A stretch of 64,000 bases of DNA from Tricholomella constricta (taxonomy: Eukaryota > Basidiomycota > Agaricomycetes > Agaricales > Lyophyllaceae): contig JAACJP010000017.1 of the NCBI GenBank assembly GCA_013368375.1, positions 310,001 to 374,000 on the forward strand, read 5' to 3'. Shown piece after piece: positions 1 through 12,712 of this stretch. A program made the translations under genes and the position numbers. Under the pieces are notes generated by a model that did not search any database, had not been told where the DNA came from, and was given only the letters and a program-made list of their open reading frames with translations. Every line of letters begins with the position of its first letter. Positions within the stretch are counted from its first letter, which is position 1.

Positions 1-393
1 GGCTCATTAATCGCGGTGCAGTGACTATTCACTTGGTGGCTGTTAAACCGCCAAACACATCATTAAACTTTGTGATTCCAAACGCCTTGGCCCCTCAAAT
101 CGGGAATGTTTACGAACTTGTGCTCAAGTCATTGCAGGAGTGAGCTTGTTGAAAGGTTGATCCCACGGCTGTAGATCGAGTTATGACGGGAAAAATGTGA
201 GTCTTTAGTTTTGGCTCAATATCATTCAATACTCGCGAAATGATCTCCATAACGGTTGATCCAAACCGGTTTGAACACCTATCGCTATTGAATATATCGT
301 GTCCCAGCCATTGCGCAGATGTCCCATTGCCCCATAAATTACAAGTCCATCAAGTCCAATGATGATGATGAAAAAACACTAGGGTATATATAC

Positions 394-1640
394 CTACACA
401 ACATGCCAAACTACCGCGCCGGCGCCGTTCAACCGCTCAGCACCGTTCACCGATCCCGCACTGGTGCTTCCCAACTTGGCCCTCTCTTTCCTCGAATGGC
501 CATTCGACGTCGCGAGCACCTCGGGGTCCATGGTCGCCGTATTGATAGTCTGCGTAAAGGTGGACGTCTGGAAGGTGAGCGGCAGGTCCTCGGTGCTGGG
601 CGCTGCAGGGTCGGTGAGGAAGACGAGGGCAAAGGATGAGGCTTTGACGGGGATCCGGCGACGTTGGCGCCTCAGTCGCAGGCGATTTGGGTGATGTTGA
701 GTCGCCCTTGAGTCGACCGTCGACTTGGAACTTGTTGCCGAAAGTCGTGGTCGCGAGCACAAGGACGAACCTCTCGGGCCGTGTCAAGAACTCGACATGC
801 GACAGCACCCGCACCACAGAAAACAGCCACACTCGCGGATGAAAACATCGTCACCCACGACGTCGTCAAGGACAGGGCCAGCAATATGACGCCTCTGTTG
901 ATGCACTGCAGGGGAATTTGGGGGTCCCAGGATGACGTCGAAGCGCGGGGATGGTCGCCAGTGCCGAGCCCACTCTCAGGGAAGAACTTGTCGATGGAGT
1001 GGATGATCTGCTGGTATACGGTACGGCCCTCGCCGCATCCCCGAATAATGATGATGTTCGAGTCGTTGACGATGAGGTTGGTGCTCCGTCCGATGGCTAA
1101 GTCGCCGACGCCGACTTGAAAGAGTCTCCACCCGCCCAGCCGACGAGAGTTGACATCCGAAAGCCATACAATGTTCGCTGGCGGTAGTTGCTTTCGAAGC
1201 TGAGCATTAGGAGCATCGTGGTTTAATCTCGAAGCCTCCTTTACCTTATGAGTTGGTGTAGGCAGCGTGCTCTCAATTCCGAGCGCGACGAATCCAAGGA
1301 GGGACACGTATAGTTCCGAGCGGCCGAGAACGAGGAAGAGGATGGCCTGGCATAGGCTGGGATGGGGTGTTAACCGAGTAGATGTTGATTTTGTAAGACG
1401 TACATGAGCCCAGCCAAGGCTCGATGTATTGTGTGTAGCTATACCACTGCCAGAAGGAGAGTGGGCGCGTCGATCCTCCGAGGTTTTCTGGGCTAATTCT
1501 TGGGTGGTAGAGTATACAGATGTAGAGGAGCGCCAACTGGGATATAGTGCGGTGAATTAAAGTCCGGTGCGATGCTGTGATGGTTCGCACCTGAGCCAAA
1601 TCATCAAGATCGACTGGATGAGCAGCGCAAACTCAAAATG
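394..1640 (-). pseudogene. Broken multi-frame membrane-protein-like sequence
   Basis: Protein-like stretches on the minus strand jump between frames. A segment near 1270-1360 reads LFLVLGRSELYVSLLGFV and looks like a transmembrane helix of the type seen in basidiomycete multi-pass proteins of the DUF6533 kind. Another hydrophobic stretch lies near 790-900, and a Thr/Ser-rich tail ends near 394. A fragment of a flippase ATPase sits in the middle at 963-1096. No continuous reading can be made with ordinary short introns, so I treat it as a relic or mosaic. The family assignment is a guess from hydrophobic pattern only. Confidence 0.3.
963..1096 (-). pseudogene. P4-type (flippase) ATPase exon fragment, downstream part
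   Basis: The translation contains IGRSTNLIVNDSNIIIIRG, followed by a VYQQIIHSIDKFFPES stretch. This closely resembles the segment that follows the TGDK motif in fungal phospholipid-translocating P4-ATPases (Dnf-like). It begins immediately after a TTAG acceptor. With the fragment at 2453-2501 it recreates the family order TGDKLETAI-A-IGRSTNLI in frame. The rest of the about 1200-residue enzyme is not visible, and the sequence after FFPES no longer resembles the family, so this is a gene fragment. Confidence 0.6.
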
Positions 1641-2452
1641 ATCCCTGAGAGCATTTGATTCAAACCAGCAGCTATATATTGAGCGTTGAACACGTACCCT
1701 AGCCAGAAGAAACATCTTGTAATATTTGCGATCAGTCTAGGGATAGTGGCAACAGGTCAATAGGATGCGCTGGTCTGGTAGACGCAGTGATGATCACAGG
1801 ATGGCGCAGACGTCGCGGGAGAAGCCTTTGAGTCCATGTGCGGTCCAAGCAGTAAGTAGATGGTTGGCAGCCTGGAGAGGTAGTGGATCGCGCTTTTTTC
1901 AAACTATTGACACAGCCTGGTCAGCGTACACCTAGGCCAGAAACGAATCGATGTTAGCGGTAGCTGTGCATACGAGAGGTGGCCCCACGGCCATACCTAT
2001 TGAGGCCAGCGTCGATAACCAGGAAGGCATGAGTGCAAGAGGAAAGGCAAGGTGCCTTGGCGAAGGGGAGACCGTCACGTGTCAAAGCTACTGTGCAAAG
2101 AATACCTATCATCTTTAATTCTAACGACCATCTACGACAGGCTCTGGCTCCTCAACCCACACACTCCTTATAACGGGCCTGGTGAATTTAAACTGTGGGC
2201 CATAACACCTTGACTGTCACCGATGAGCATCCGGGATAAAATAGAAGAGGACGTGGCGGAGGTGAAGAAGGCACTCGCGACGGGCGCGGTGAAGGAGGTG
2301 CATGGATCGGCAGGTGTGGTGTTATCATGTCTGGCAGCAAGCTGACTGTTGAAAACAGCGCCACCGATACTGTGTTACTGCTGCGCTTCTATCCTAATGA
2401 CGGTACGCCCGTCAGAGTCGAAATGATTGAGTACAGAAGAAGAAAATCTCAC

Positions 2453-2501
2453 CGATAGCAGTCTCAAGCTTGTCGCCAGTGGCTACCCAGATGCGGATGC
2501 C
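2453..2501 (-). pseudogene. P4-type (flippase) ATPase exon fragment, TGDK motif
   Basis: The minus strand encodes GIRIWVATGDKLETAI, the phosphorylation-domain motif of P-type ATPases in its P4 flippase form. It is directly followed by a GTGAG donor in the phase expected for the fragment at 963-1096. Upstream sequence in the same frame lacks the conserved run that should precede it, so the exon is truncated. The distance to its partner exon is 1356 nt, far longer than other introns here. Confidence 0.6.
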
Positions 2502-3385
2502 CGGTGGTGCTCTCCCGCCATGATATCCTAATGGTGCCCGGTTCCCGGCATAACATTCCTGGTGTTCATGGTCATACCCTCGTACGGTGGGCGATTTGTA
2601 GCTGGGACCGCAGCGGATAGATCGGTTTACAGTGATTGCGTTAAGCTTCGTCGGGATTGAACGAGGTCAACTCATGTCCCGAGACCGCATTTGTAGAAAG
2701 CTCGATGTCCAACTCGTCATTAACGCTACGAATGTGTTATGGGCCCTAAAGTTACAGAGCACAGCCTTGGGAGCGTGAGGTAGAGCAGAAACTTGCATCG
2801 CTGCGGTCATGGTGTTGCGCGTAGTGTGGAGTGTGGGCCTGGCCCGGCTGACCGCGCCCAACTCGCACACGCCGCTTCGGCAGATGCGGAGCAACGTTCT
2901 TTCACCTCATTTCACAGTCGCCACTGTAGGGAAAAACCAGTAATGCATATATATGATATATACATAGGATGCGAGAGGATGCGAAAGGATATGTCCGTAA
3001 TCGAGCAAGAAAGGGATAAATAATAATCAGCCTGAGAGCTGACAACCTGGGTAGGAATGGGGTCAAATGCTTGAAGAGAAGGAATGAAATGAATGGGCGG
3101 GGTGACATACTAGTGGTAGGTTTTTGCTGAATAAAAAGATAGTGGAAAAAAGCGAATGCTAGAGTATGAGAGCAGGTAGAAAGATGCAATTGAAAGCGAA
3201 CTGTGAACAAGGCGTTTTTTCGCGTAGCCGTGGCAGTCATGTGCCAGGGGTAAGTAGTGAGGGACGGTGGTATAAGATAATACGTTTCCGTTTGTCTTCC
3301 ATTCCATGCTAGAAGATAGGGCCAGAGATGAAGGAATACAGTTCCATCCCTTCCGCAAAATCGCTCGAGGGCGTACCATACACCT
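2502..3385. other. Intergenic, no supported gene
   Basis: Only short overlapping frames are present and no recognisable domain. The right part probably holds the 3' UTR of the membrane-protein gene ending at 3386. Confidence 0.4.
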
Positions 3386-5038
3386 TCAACGCCGGATATT
3401 GGTATAAGCAGGTGGAAGTTCGACGGTCTCGACTTCGCCTGTAGTGCTGTTTGGTGGGTCACTTGGGCCGGCGTCGTCATGCTGGATGACGTTGACTGGT
3501 CGCATCTGCCTCAGCCCTCCTTTCCTTCCGCCTCCTGTCGTCGTTGAGCCAGCGCCGCCATAAGAACTCAATAGGTCCGGGGTTCCACTCCGAGTCGTCG
3601 TGGTATATCCAGACAACGGGCGACCTTCCGAAAAAGCGTCTCCGGTATCGCCATCGTATGTCGAAGCGGTAGTGGGATCTGGGACAGTGAATGGCTCCGG
3701 CTGGTAGTACTCGGGCAGCTCATTCCTGCTTAGACGGGCGCCTCCGGGAGGGTATTCGTCGCCTTCGTCGGCGTTGAGGAGGTCAACGGGGCGTTCCTTC
3801 TGTTTATTGTGGACTCTGGCACGGCGCCGGAAGAAGAGAAGCAGCAGTACGATCGCGATGGCGCCGGCAACACCACCAATGACGCCGCCTACGATTGCTC
3901 CAACGTTGGCCCCATCGCCGCGATCTACCCCTCCACCCGACGGGCTCGTCGGGTAAGAACCTCCTGCAGGGCTACCCGGTGTGGAGCTTGGGCTGGAGTC
4001 ACTAAGGCAGTTGCCAATATTGTTGGGCCCATTGCTGACGGTGTTGAGAGTACTGCCAGCTGTGCCGTTTCCTCGCGAATCTCCACCAACGATAATGAGG
4101 GTAGTACCACCACGTAGCGATGGTGTCCACGAAAAGCCTGTACCTTGAGAAGGGACATCTGTGATTTCTGATTCGGGAATAGCGAATGACTGGCCACCAG
4201 GTATAAGTCCAAGAAAGTTCGGCGTCCTAAGCATGCGTAAGAAAGATGACAAGAACTTCCATAATTGAGCTAGTTACCCCTGGACTGTTGTTTTGTCCCA
4301 CCATATTCGTGTCGGCACACATTGGACAATTTGATTTGGAGGTTCGATGGAGAACACGAATTCAGGCGAAACGTTTTTGGTCGAGTCGAAGCAAGAGTCA
4401 TCAGACGAAGATGTGACTTCGGCAGCAACACTTGTTCCTCCTGAGCCAAATCCCCTCGCGTCGCTGACCTATTGATAATGCAGTGAGTGAGATATTTTAG
4501 GAACAATTGTTGAATGATAGTGATGGAAGTAAGTGATAACGAAATGATGATGGGATTTGCTCCAAATCACGCCTCTGACCCCAACTGTTGGAGAGGACGC
4601 TCCCAGCACTCAGAACCAGACCCGAATACAATCCTCTTCCCAGCGAAGCTCGATGATAATCCCAGATACCCATACACCGCCAAGGGGGTGAAGCTGGATA
4701 ATCGCATGATGAGGAGCAAGATCACTAACCACAGCAACGAACTGAGAGCTGCCTGGGAAGTTAAGCTTAAAGCTAACAGATGTAGAGTCGCCCGGGAACG
4801 GGTGGTCGACGATCTTCCGTGCCTCTATATTGTGCGCAAGTGGAGTGGGGCCAAATGGAAGAATTAGGACTCGGTATGGTGGCTTGCCGCCAGAACCCGA
4901 TACAGAGATAGTAAGATTTGCACATTGCTGCGGAGTCGTTTCGAATTTCCATGTGTAAGCAACCGAGAGGGTAGGAAGGGCGAGGAGAGTAAGGATAGCT
5001 GGGGACATGAGCATGAGGGTCATGATAGCTCTGGTCAA
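3386..5038 (-). CDS. Type I single-pass membrane protein, Ser/Thr/Gly-rich, mid2-like layout
   Basis: Read as three exons, 5038-4726, 4463-4278 and 4226-3386. The N-terminus is a signal peptide (MTRAIMTLMLMSPAILTLLA) followed by YTWKFETTPQQCANLTI, a globular lumenal region with paired Cys and a PPNQIVQC-TRIWW segment. Then come a Ser/Pro/Gly-rich stalk, a transmembrane helix (AIVGGVIGGVAGAIAIVLLLL), a basic stop-transfer FRRRAR and a cytoplasmic tail ending PPAYTNIRR. I recall this layout in conserved Agaricomycete cell-surface proteins of unknown role. Exon 2 to 3 joins exactly in frame. Exon 1 to 2 does not: the natural junction is short by one base (see findings). Function unknown; a wall sensor is only suggested by the layout. 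Confidence 0.75.
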
Positions 5039-7502
5039 GCAGCGGGGAGGGACGAGTATCCCGAGCGAATACGCGTGGTCGTAACGGGCGAGTGGAGCAA
5101 GTCGCCGACGACAAGACGGACCTGGTCAAAGTTGGGCTTGGGCCTCGACGTCACATCTGTCACTGCTTGGGGAAGCAACCTTGGCTTAGCAGCTGATAGC
5201 GCTGACTTAGCAAACAAACGTCGACTTATACTGCCAATTGCTTCCCTCTCAGTCTGTCGGTCACATTCGCCCGTTGTTCACGAGGTGCGCACGGCAACAC
5301 ATGGCCTATTCCGCTCGCCTCCACTAGCCATCGATCTTTCTATTCAAATATCTCTTCCTGCACTCTGGTCTCTAGCTTTGAACCGATTAATTGCGTTGCA
5401 AAAATTTCAGCGTTTCAGCGCACTAACAGGAAAAAACGGAATGCCGATAACATCACTGGCAACAGATCCCTGTCCAGTGTTGCACGGATCTCAATCGGAT
5501 GCAGACGACGCCTTTGCATCCCGCAAACTCCGGTCTACAAGGAAAATGTGCTGCCAACTATAGGCGACTGAGATGCATCGGATGGCATGTTGCAGTTGAT
5601 CCTCCCTGTTTCCTCCTTGGTGGCGGAATAATAACGCTCAGACGAATAGACCACCTCTTCACCCTGGCGCCTTGGGTTCTCCTCCAACGTTCTCGCTATG
5701 AGCTGCTAGGTCGGACCTGTACAGCCTGTCAAAAGCTTTACAAGGGTTAATATGGAATACCTACACACTGCATCACCGAGATGTAATACCAAACGTGCCT
5801 CCAGATTCTAGTCTGCTAGTTCAGTTATTAGCGGGTACCAGAGCCTCGAGATTGGAAGACATCCTACATAATCTTTGCCACCAGCTTGCAATTAGTAATC
5901 AACGGAGGACATTACTTGAAGTCTCGACGAGAGGCCCCTCATACTCGATGTGTTTGTGATCATTTGACGAATTACGATGAAATCTCCAGCTATCCTGTTG
6001 CTCTTTTATATCGTGGCTGACTCGCATTGGAGCACATCCACATGCCAATAACTGGTCATCGGAGAAGAGGACGGATTTACTGGCGCGTGACTGCCGATGC
6101 CCTCGTCTTCTAGTTGCTCATGGTCACCAGAACCTGCGGTACGATAAGGCATCCTGACTCTTTAACTTCCGATGAAGACTCACTTCGTGGCGACCATTTT
6201 ATTCAACGAGGATGTACGACTTTACTACAGAGTATGAATCTAACCCGTGGACGAGTAGGGCGATGTCATGGAATGGACAACTCTTCCTGGCGGGCCACAA
6301 ACACGAACTTGGACTCGTGAAGTTGGCTACTAGGTCGGCCTTCACAGCTTCGGGGTCACATCATTTTTTATCTTCTGATACGATCGCATGGAAGAATGGG
6401 CTCTGTCACTGAAGACTGTACGCAAACGGCTGTCCCGACAACCGGATTACATGTCCTGGAGGCTGTCGGATACGATCCTAACCGTACATCTGTGGCATTG
6501 CCCCCCGGAGTCATATACTGACTTACCTTCTGTAGAAAACTACATCACCATGGACAGACCGGGTTTTACGAGCCCGGATGAGAGCTCACTTCGGGACAAC
6601 ATACCGTGGCATCGGAGGTCACCGTGGGTCGACGTCATGGTTTGTTTCTCGTGGCATGGTTTCCATCTCTATCATCAAAGTGCCTCAGAAAATAACGCAA
6701 TTGCCTATGTATAGTATAGTGCTAATCAGTCAGATGATTTTTAAAGAGTTTCCATCACTGACAGGAGCCTTGACATCACGGCCAGTTGCCGAGTCTTCAA
6801 CGTCGGAAGTCATACGGTCAATTGCCCCAACAGTCCGAAAACGCACACAACCACGTCAACGATCGCGAGTCGTTCCAGATTTTCCATCGGTAATGAAGAG
6901 TATCCAGACCTCCGACCTGCTATGCTTGATAACGAATGTAATGACATCGTGTGAACTTCTGAACTTCCTTGGAGGCGGCGATCTTTTACGCGCCAGACTC
7001 GGACGCATGATGCTCGATCACTTCAAAGCGGACGCAGTGCGCTCCCGTTTTCATCGGTGAACGGGCTTGGTTAAGACGGCTACAAGTGAGGGTGTATCAC
7101 CGGCCCCGATCGTGATCGAGTGACTTGAAGGTGGCGTAGCTTTTGTCGAGCATGCCGACATCTGCGCATCACAGACGAGGCAAATTTGAAATTTGAAAAC
7201 AGACTGTACTCAATTGCAGGGTCCGGGTCTTCCGTCACATCCCAATTTGTGGAACGAGATATATTAAAGGTACAAGTAGAGCCGGTGGGAAGAGCGTATT
7301 ACAAGCTACAACAGACGAGTTGTACAAGTACAGTACTAGAGAAAGATACCATGTGGGGGGTGGTACATGATGAGATGCAATGCAGAGCGAGTGAAGGGAG
7401 GTGGGTTCGACTGATGTCAACGTTAATATCAGTACATCGGTATCAAATGTGGTAGGGTATGGATGATCCAGGTTCAGAGAACTATGAAGTAGTTTGTAAA
7501 AG
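5039..7502. other. Long intergenic stretch, no supported gene
   Basis: About 2.5 kb with only short frames on both strands, none with recognisable domains or a chain of consensus splice sites. The right end holds the 3' flank of the transcription-factor gene. The left end holds the promoter of the membrane-protein gene. Confidence 0.4.
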
Positions 7503-9751
7503 TCAGATAGCAGAAAAGGCCTCCTGAACCTTCGTGAGTTGGTACTCTGTCAAGCGTTATTGTCAGCAAAAGCTGCGCGGTAAACGACATGATGGCACGC
7601 ACTTGTGAGAGAGCTCTCATCTGAGAGTGCACTCAAGGCCGCCATGCCACTTCTGAGGCGCTCCATGAGCTCGTCTTCACTACCTTCGGTGTTGGGAGGC
7701 CAGGCATTAGCAAGTGAGCGTACTCGTGAAATTTCATCAATAAAGACGTGGCAAGCAGCCACCCAGAGAGTCTGTGAATTCGAGCGTCAAAAAGTGCGCA
7801 AGTTTGAGGCATGAAAGCACTTACACCCATTATCGGGTTCATGTATCCAACTTCTTGAATATTAAGGCCGCCAAAGGTGACCATATTGCGCGCAGCCGTT
7901 AGGCAATGTTGCTTAGAAGAGGAATCCGCATACGAGAAATTAATATGAAGCTTTATTGTCGCCGCGTCGGTGAGGGCGTGGATGAGGAGGAGGGCTCGAG
8001 TACCTGGATGCTTGACATCCAACTGAGCGAGGGGCGGAAGAGTGGTGCGAAATGTTTCGATCACTCGATTTATGGATTGGAATGCTGCAGTATACGCATA
8101 AAATTCACGAGTCTGCATATCTGTTCGATATTATTAGGTCAGTCGTTAGGATACACATATGTTTGTGCGATGACGTACTGGGCGTCCATTGACCTGCCAG
8201 TTGGGCTGATCTGTGGAATAGAATGGCGGCCTTGACATTCAGCGCGGTCGTAGAGTGGCCTTGATTTCCAGTTTCGACACTGTTCAGAAGGAAATTTCTG
8301 ACGGTACTGTTTCCACGAACGTCAGGATACAATAAACCCTGAAGTTATTTTAATGGCGTTCATCTTGATTATCGATGGATCATTACACACCTCTGAATAA
8401 TGGGAGATGTCCAACGGCCAAGGGGTATCAATTTGAATTCCTGGGGCTTCTAGGGTTCCACACACACTCATAGGCGGTTCCAAGGCGATTGTGATATACT
8501 TATGCAGCATCAGAACAGCCCAGAAGCCATTTATACGTTCTCCTTCTTCAATAACATCGCGAGGAGGATGTAGTGAGATGGGCGTGTCGGAGGATAGGCC
8601 AATGGCCAAAGGCGCATACAAATTAGTAGATCGTATCTTGTGGAACCCTGCCGCAAGAGCCAGTGACACAGCATTTGCTGTATGGCACTTGGCTTCGAGG
8701 AAGCGGCCAATGCGGAGGAGATAATATGCCAAGAGGACTTCGGCCTGAAGGGTGTGCAGGATAACGTCCGGATGTGCTCCGAGAAGGTCCGTGGCGGCAT
8801 GCTGCAATGCACGAGTCATGAAGGAATGTTCCTGCAGGAGGAGTGGCTCAGAGTGTGAGAGGTGGACACCCCATAAGTATACGGCGCTTAAGACGGCAGG
8901 TGAAGGGCGCGATGGGTGGCCAAAGGAGAGAGGAAGCAGTGTTGCCTCGCGGAATCGGTTCGGATTTAGAAAGAAACCAAACTCAAGGCAGTGGGGAAGG
9001 AATTTATCAAGGCTAACAGCGTCAAATTAGTATTGTAAAAGCAGTGATCACAGAGCGTATTACTTACAGGGTTTGAATTGTAATGAACCCCGGTTCCTGT
9101 AAAGGCTATCAAAGGGGAGTCAATAAGAAGCTTTGATTGTCAACGTACATCTGTCCCAAGAAACGGCGAACTGGTATACTGTCGCTGAGGGGACGAAGAT
9201 GAGCCACTGGAGCCCCCTGACTCGGTCTTGGTATCTAAAGCTGAAAAACTCCTCCATGGCCGACCTGAAGGAAGGCTGGAGGACGTGGAAGTCGGCGAGA
9301 AGGGAGACAATGGGCTATATGGATGGGTTTCCGGTATTAATAATGAGGGCGGTGACTTCGAAAGCTGTTGGGAGTCGTGATACGAGCGGTATGGGTCATG
9401 AAGGGTAACTGAAGGGGTCGTATCGTCAGGATTCTCGAGTTCGTGAAGGCGCGCTTCCAGCCTTGAAACGGTGTCTTCTAGAACCTTCGTTCTAGACCTC
9501 CCAGGTCCGTCCGAGTACTCGCAATCGTCATCTTTGGGATGCATGCGACATGGGCCACATACTGGCTTGACACCGTCACATTTCTAAGAGATAGTATGTC
9601 AGTGGCTTGTCAGCGAAACCAATGATGTGGCCTACAGTTTTTAAAAACCTTAAGTGTACGGAAAACGGTTTAAGGACTTTGCATACGCCCAAAGACATTT
9701 AACACACCTGCAGTTCATACAAGCCCGCCCCCTCTTCAAAGGTTTCGCCAT
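7503..9751 (-). CDS. Zn2Cys6 fungal transcription factor
   Basis: The first exon gives MAKPLKRGRACMNCR. A 13-nt micro-exon near 9640 supplies FLKT, and the next exon supplies KCDGVKPVCGPCRMHPKDDDCEY. Together they form the six-cysteine Zn2Cys6 DNA-binding cluster. A short linker and dimerising coiled coil follow (SRTKVLEDTVSRLEARLHELE), then a Ser-rich region. Exons between about 9030 and 7550 encode the helical fungal_trans-like middle homology region (LQAEVLLAYYLLRIGRFLEAKCHTA, ERINGFWAVLMLHKY). The last exon encodes YQLTKVQEAFSAI and stops at 7503. The start at 9751 was chosen because it is the Met nearest the cluster; an in-frame Met at 9832 is possible. Target genes cannot be inferred. 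The neighbouring intergenic stretches give no operon-like clue. Confidence 0.88.
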
Positions 9752-9831
9752 GGCCCTCGAGGCAGCAGAATTTCGTGGACTTTTGGCGATCATCGACGTC
9801 GCGCTCGAGAAAGCCACAGTACCTGGTGTCA

Positions 9832-12546
9832 AGGCGGATCAAAGACGAGGATTTCGAAAGGCTGACGATCCATTTTATAGTTGCTCCGAAGGCGCAGCCC
9901 TCTGGCCGTTGACTCCATCGCTAAGTGATCGCTTGAAAGTCGAGAATTGTAGCACCGATGTGGCTGTACCCGTACCGGTACCTGGCCAGCCGGACATATA
10001 AAAAATCAATTACAAATATGGAAGTCCCACCTCATTTAATCTCAAGTAGCTGCAACTATTTCTGCGTCCTGCAAATACTCAGGCTGTGTAGCCAATGTCG
10101 GCTTGTTATTTCTTTAATATCCGATACTCGACGTTCCGATATCCCTTTGCCGTCCATGAATTCCCTTCTTGACCTCTCAGGGCTGAGGTCAAGGAAAATT
10201 GAGCTGGGGACTTCAACGAGTAAGTAGTGGTTTCCGACTCGGGTTTTCGCAAGATCTCGGCGCCGTACTCCTGGTCTGAAGTTCTTGGGGGCTTCCAGTC
10301 GGGGATATGTATCTATTGTGGTATTTCAACATGACTGGCCATGATCATGAACATGGTCAACTATTATCCATTATCCACCTCACAAGTAAGCACCCCATTG
10401 TTCTCGGAGAAGATGCATCTCACAGCGATGTATATAACTTAGCCATGATTTGCCTGAAGATCGATTCCGATCATGAAATTCTCTCGAACATACTGGAAGC
10501 TTCCTCTGGGTGTGCAAGCACACGTACATGTCACGACTGCGGTGCTCATCGAGGACGCAGGGTCATACCGGAAAAGGCATCTATTGCATGACTCGACTGA
10601 ATCGGTTTCGAAAGCCTAATGTGGCCGAGATCTGTAAAATCTTCAAGGTGGAGATCGTGGACCCCATTGTGTTGCCCGTGTCTCCGAATTGCATATTCAC
10701 GGACAATGGCTGACCTATGCAGAAATGCGTTCGCGTAAAACGTGGCTCATAGCATTCGATCCCTAAATTCGGCCATGCTTCGCCTCGTGTTCGCCTCATT
10801 GCCAGAATGTGACGTCGATATGGTCTCGCCTACAGCAGGGGGCCTCTCTTTACCACGGCAACACCCATCATTAGCGCATGGACCACAAACATTGCATAGC
10901 TTTCCTTTATCCTCTGCCCTCATTTGCAGTTCCACTCCGACGACCTACCCCGCACCGATCAGCTACTCCTGCAGATATTTTCCTCCCCAACTTTTCGGCC
11001 CAAGGTTTCTCCCGACGTTATCCCATTTCTCTTGATGGGGATCTTGTCTACTACCCGGCCCCACCCTCGAAAAAGTCATTTGGGAGGCGAAACTCGCCCA
11101 TGTGAAAGGTCTCGATGAGCGAGAATGGCTCAGCGAATCGCGAATCCCCACGGTGAGAAGGCTACGATGTTGACTGAGATCTCACTGTGTATCCGGCGAC
11201 AGGCGAAACTTGGCTGATCATCATCATCGCACAGCCGTCACGAAGAACTCACGGGTCCAAGGTTTCCCTTACTAACGACTTCCCTAGTTCTCTGTGGATC
11301 TACGGCTTTCGAATAAAGCTCTGGAGAACTCCGTGATGTTTTCATTGGCTGGTCGATGGCACCCTCATTCCGATCTTTCGTCTGAGGTTTTCATTTCTCT
11401 GGTGGCGCAGATAGTATAATTATTTATTTACAGGCACATGCTGTCGTTTATTTCCGGATGATCGGCGGAAGCCGAAATCCACCAGCCATGCTTGAACGTG
11501 GCGACTGCGGCTTGTTGCTCGTGCTAGCGATGGGCATTCTTACTGTTCTCGATGCTCAAGCGCTCATCGCCCAGCGACATTTCTCCGACTAGAATGGTCG
11601 TTCACCCTATCTGAGGTATCCGAAATGACACTCATGCACAAGATAACGAGACTAAGTTTAATATGCCTCGAGTTCAGGTCGGAACGTTTGTCAGAGGTTG
11701 AGCTATGTCTCGAGATTTACGTGAGTCCTTTGTTAATTTCGTTGATATGTGCCATGTGGACATCGAGGAAATGAATATCTTGCAAAGTCTTTCCCATCCC
11801 ACTCCTCGTCTGACAGGTGCAATTCAATAGGGCTAAAAATTGGAAACCCATTTGGACTTCATTACCATAACAGCTCATTCTATCATTCTGCCTAAATCGC
11901 TATTTTTGCAGTAGGAACCTCACATGTGGGATTTTGGTAAGTGTTAGAAAATGGCTTATGAAGTATTTGAAATCTCGTTAAATGTGTTCCCACATTTGAC
12001 GGAAATTGTCGAAGGAAAACCCGGACGTTCGTCCGTTCCGCGGTCACCTCCGAAGGGACGTACATGACAAGCCGCTGGCGACAACCTCCGATTGTTAGAC
12101 GGCTGCAGGCGAGCATTAGTTTCTTTTTCTTATCCACCAATGACGAAGGCTCCACAAAATAAGTGTTCCTCGATCCCTTTCAGAGAAAAGTACCCGAAGC
12201 GACGCGCAGCACAATTCTCAATCTCCAATTCCACGAATAGCGATGAGGGCTGAGCTGTGAATTTTTGGGAAACCTGCATCCGAACTCCGTCGAAAACTGG
12301 AGCCGCAAAGTCATGCGATACCTCTGGTCCAACCTCACAACCGCCATTTGTCAAAGGACGAACTTATCGAGTCCGTAGGCGCCCGTTCCACGACCACCTC
12401 CAAGAAGCCAACGTTCGATCCATGCGGCTTATTGAACACTCGCAGCAAAAGGGGTATGTCCTATCTTTTCAATTTATTCCTACCTCAAGCTCGTACCCCC
12501 TTCTTTCTCTGAGACCTTCCTTTCTGCTGCCACACTTTCGGAGATT
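9832..12546. other. Long intergenic stretch with a coding-like scrap
   Basis: No complete gene is visible. Near 10985-11155 on the plus strand two adjacent frames give protein-like text (RRYPISLDGDLVYYP, then TLEKVIWEAKLAHVKGLDE) ending at a possible GTGAG donor. It looks like one frame-broken exon of an unidentified gene. The remainder is AT-rich with only short frames. Confidence 0.3.
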
Positions 12547-12712
12547 ATATATGAAGTGATAATGTGCAGTGCACCCAGCGCCTTCATGCTTCGAGCTTGA
12601 GAAGAGCAAAAATTCTTCTAGGTTGGTGCTCCAAATATATGAAGTGATAATGTGCAGTGCACCCAGCTCCTGCTCGAGAAGAGCAAAAATTCTTCTAGAT
12701 TGGCGCTCCAAA
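12547..12712. repeat. Tandem duplication, two copies of about 88 bp
   Basis: The unit starts ATATATGAAGTGATAATGTG and contains GAAGAGCAAAAATTCTTCTAG and GCTCCAAA. It occurs at 12547-12634 and again from 12635 to about 12712. The copies differ by a few substitutions and a short internal deletion (CTTCATGCTTCGAG shortened in copy 2). Not part of a recognisable gene. Confidence 0.85.

Noticed and set aside
2223..2346. A 40-residue frame starting MSIRDKIEEDVAEVKK
   Set aside because: Short, isolated, no family resemblance and inside a broken region.
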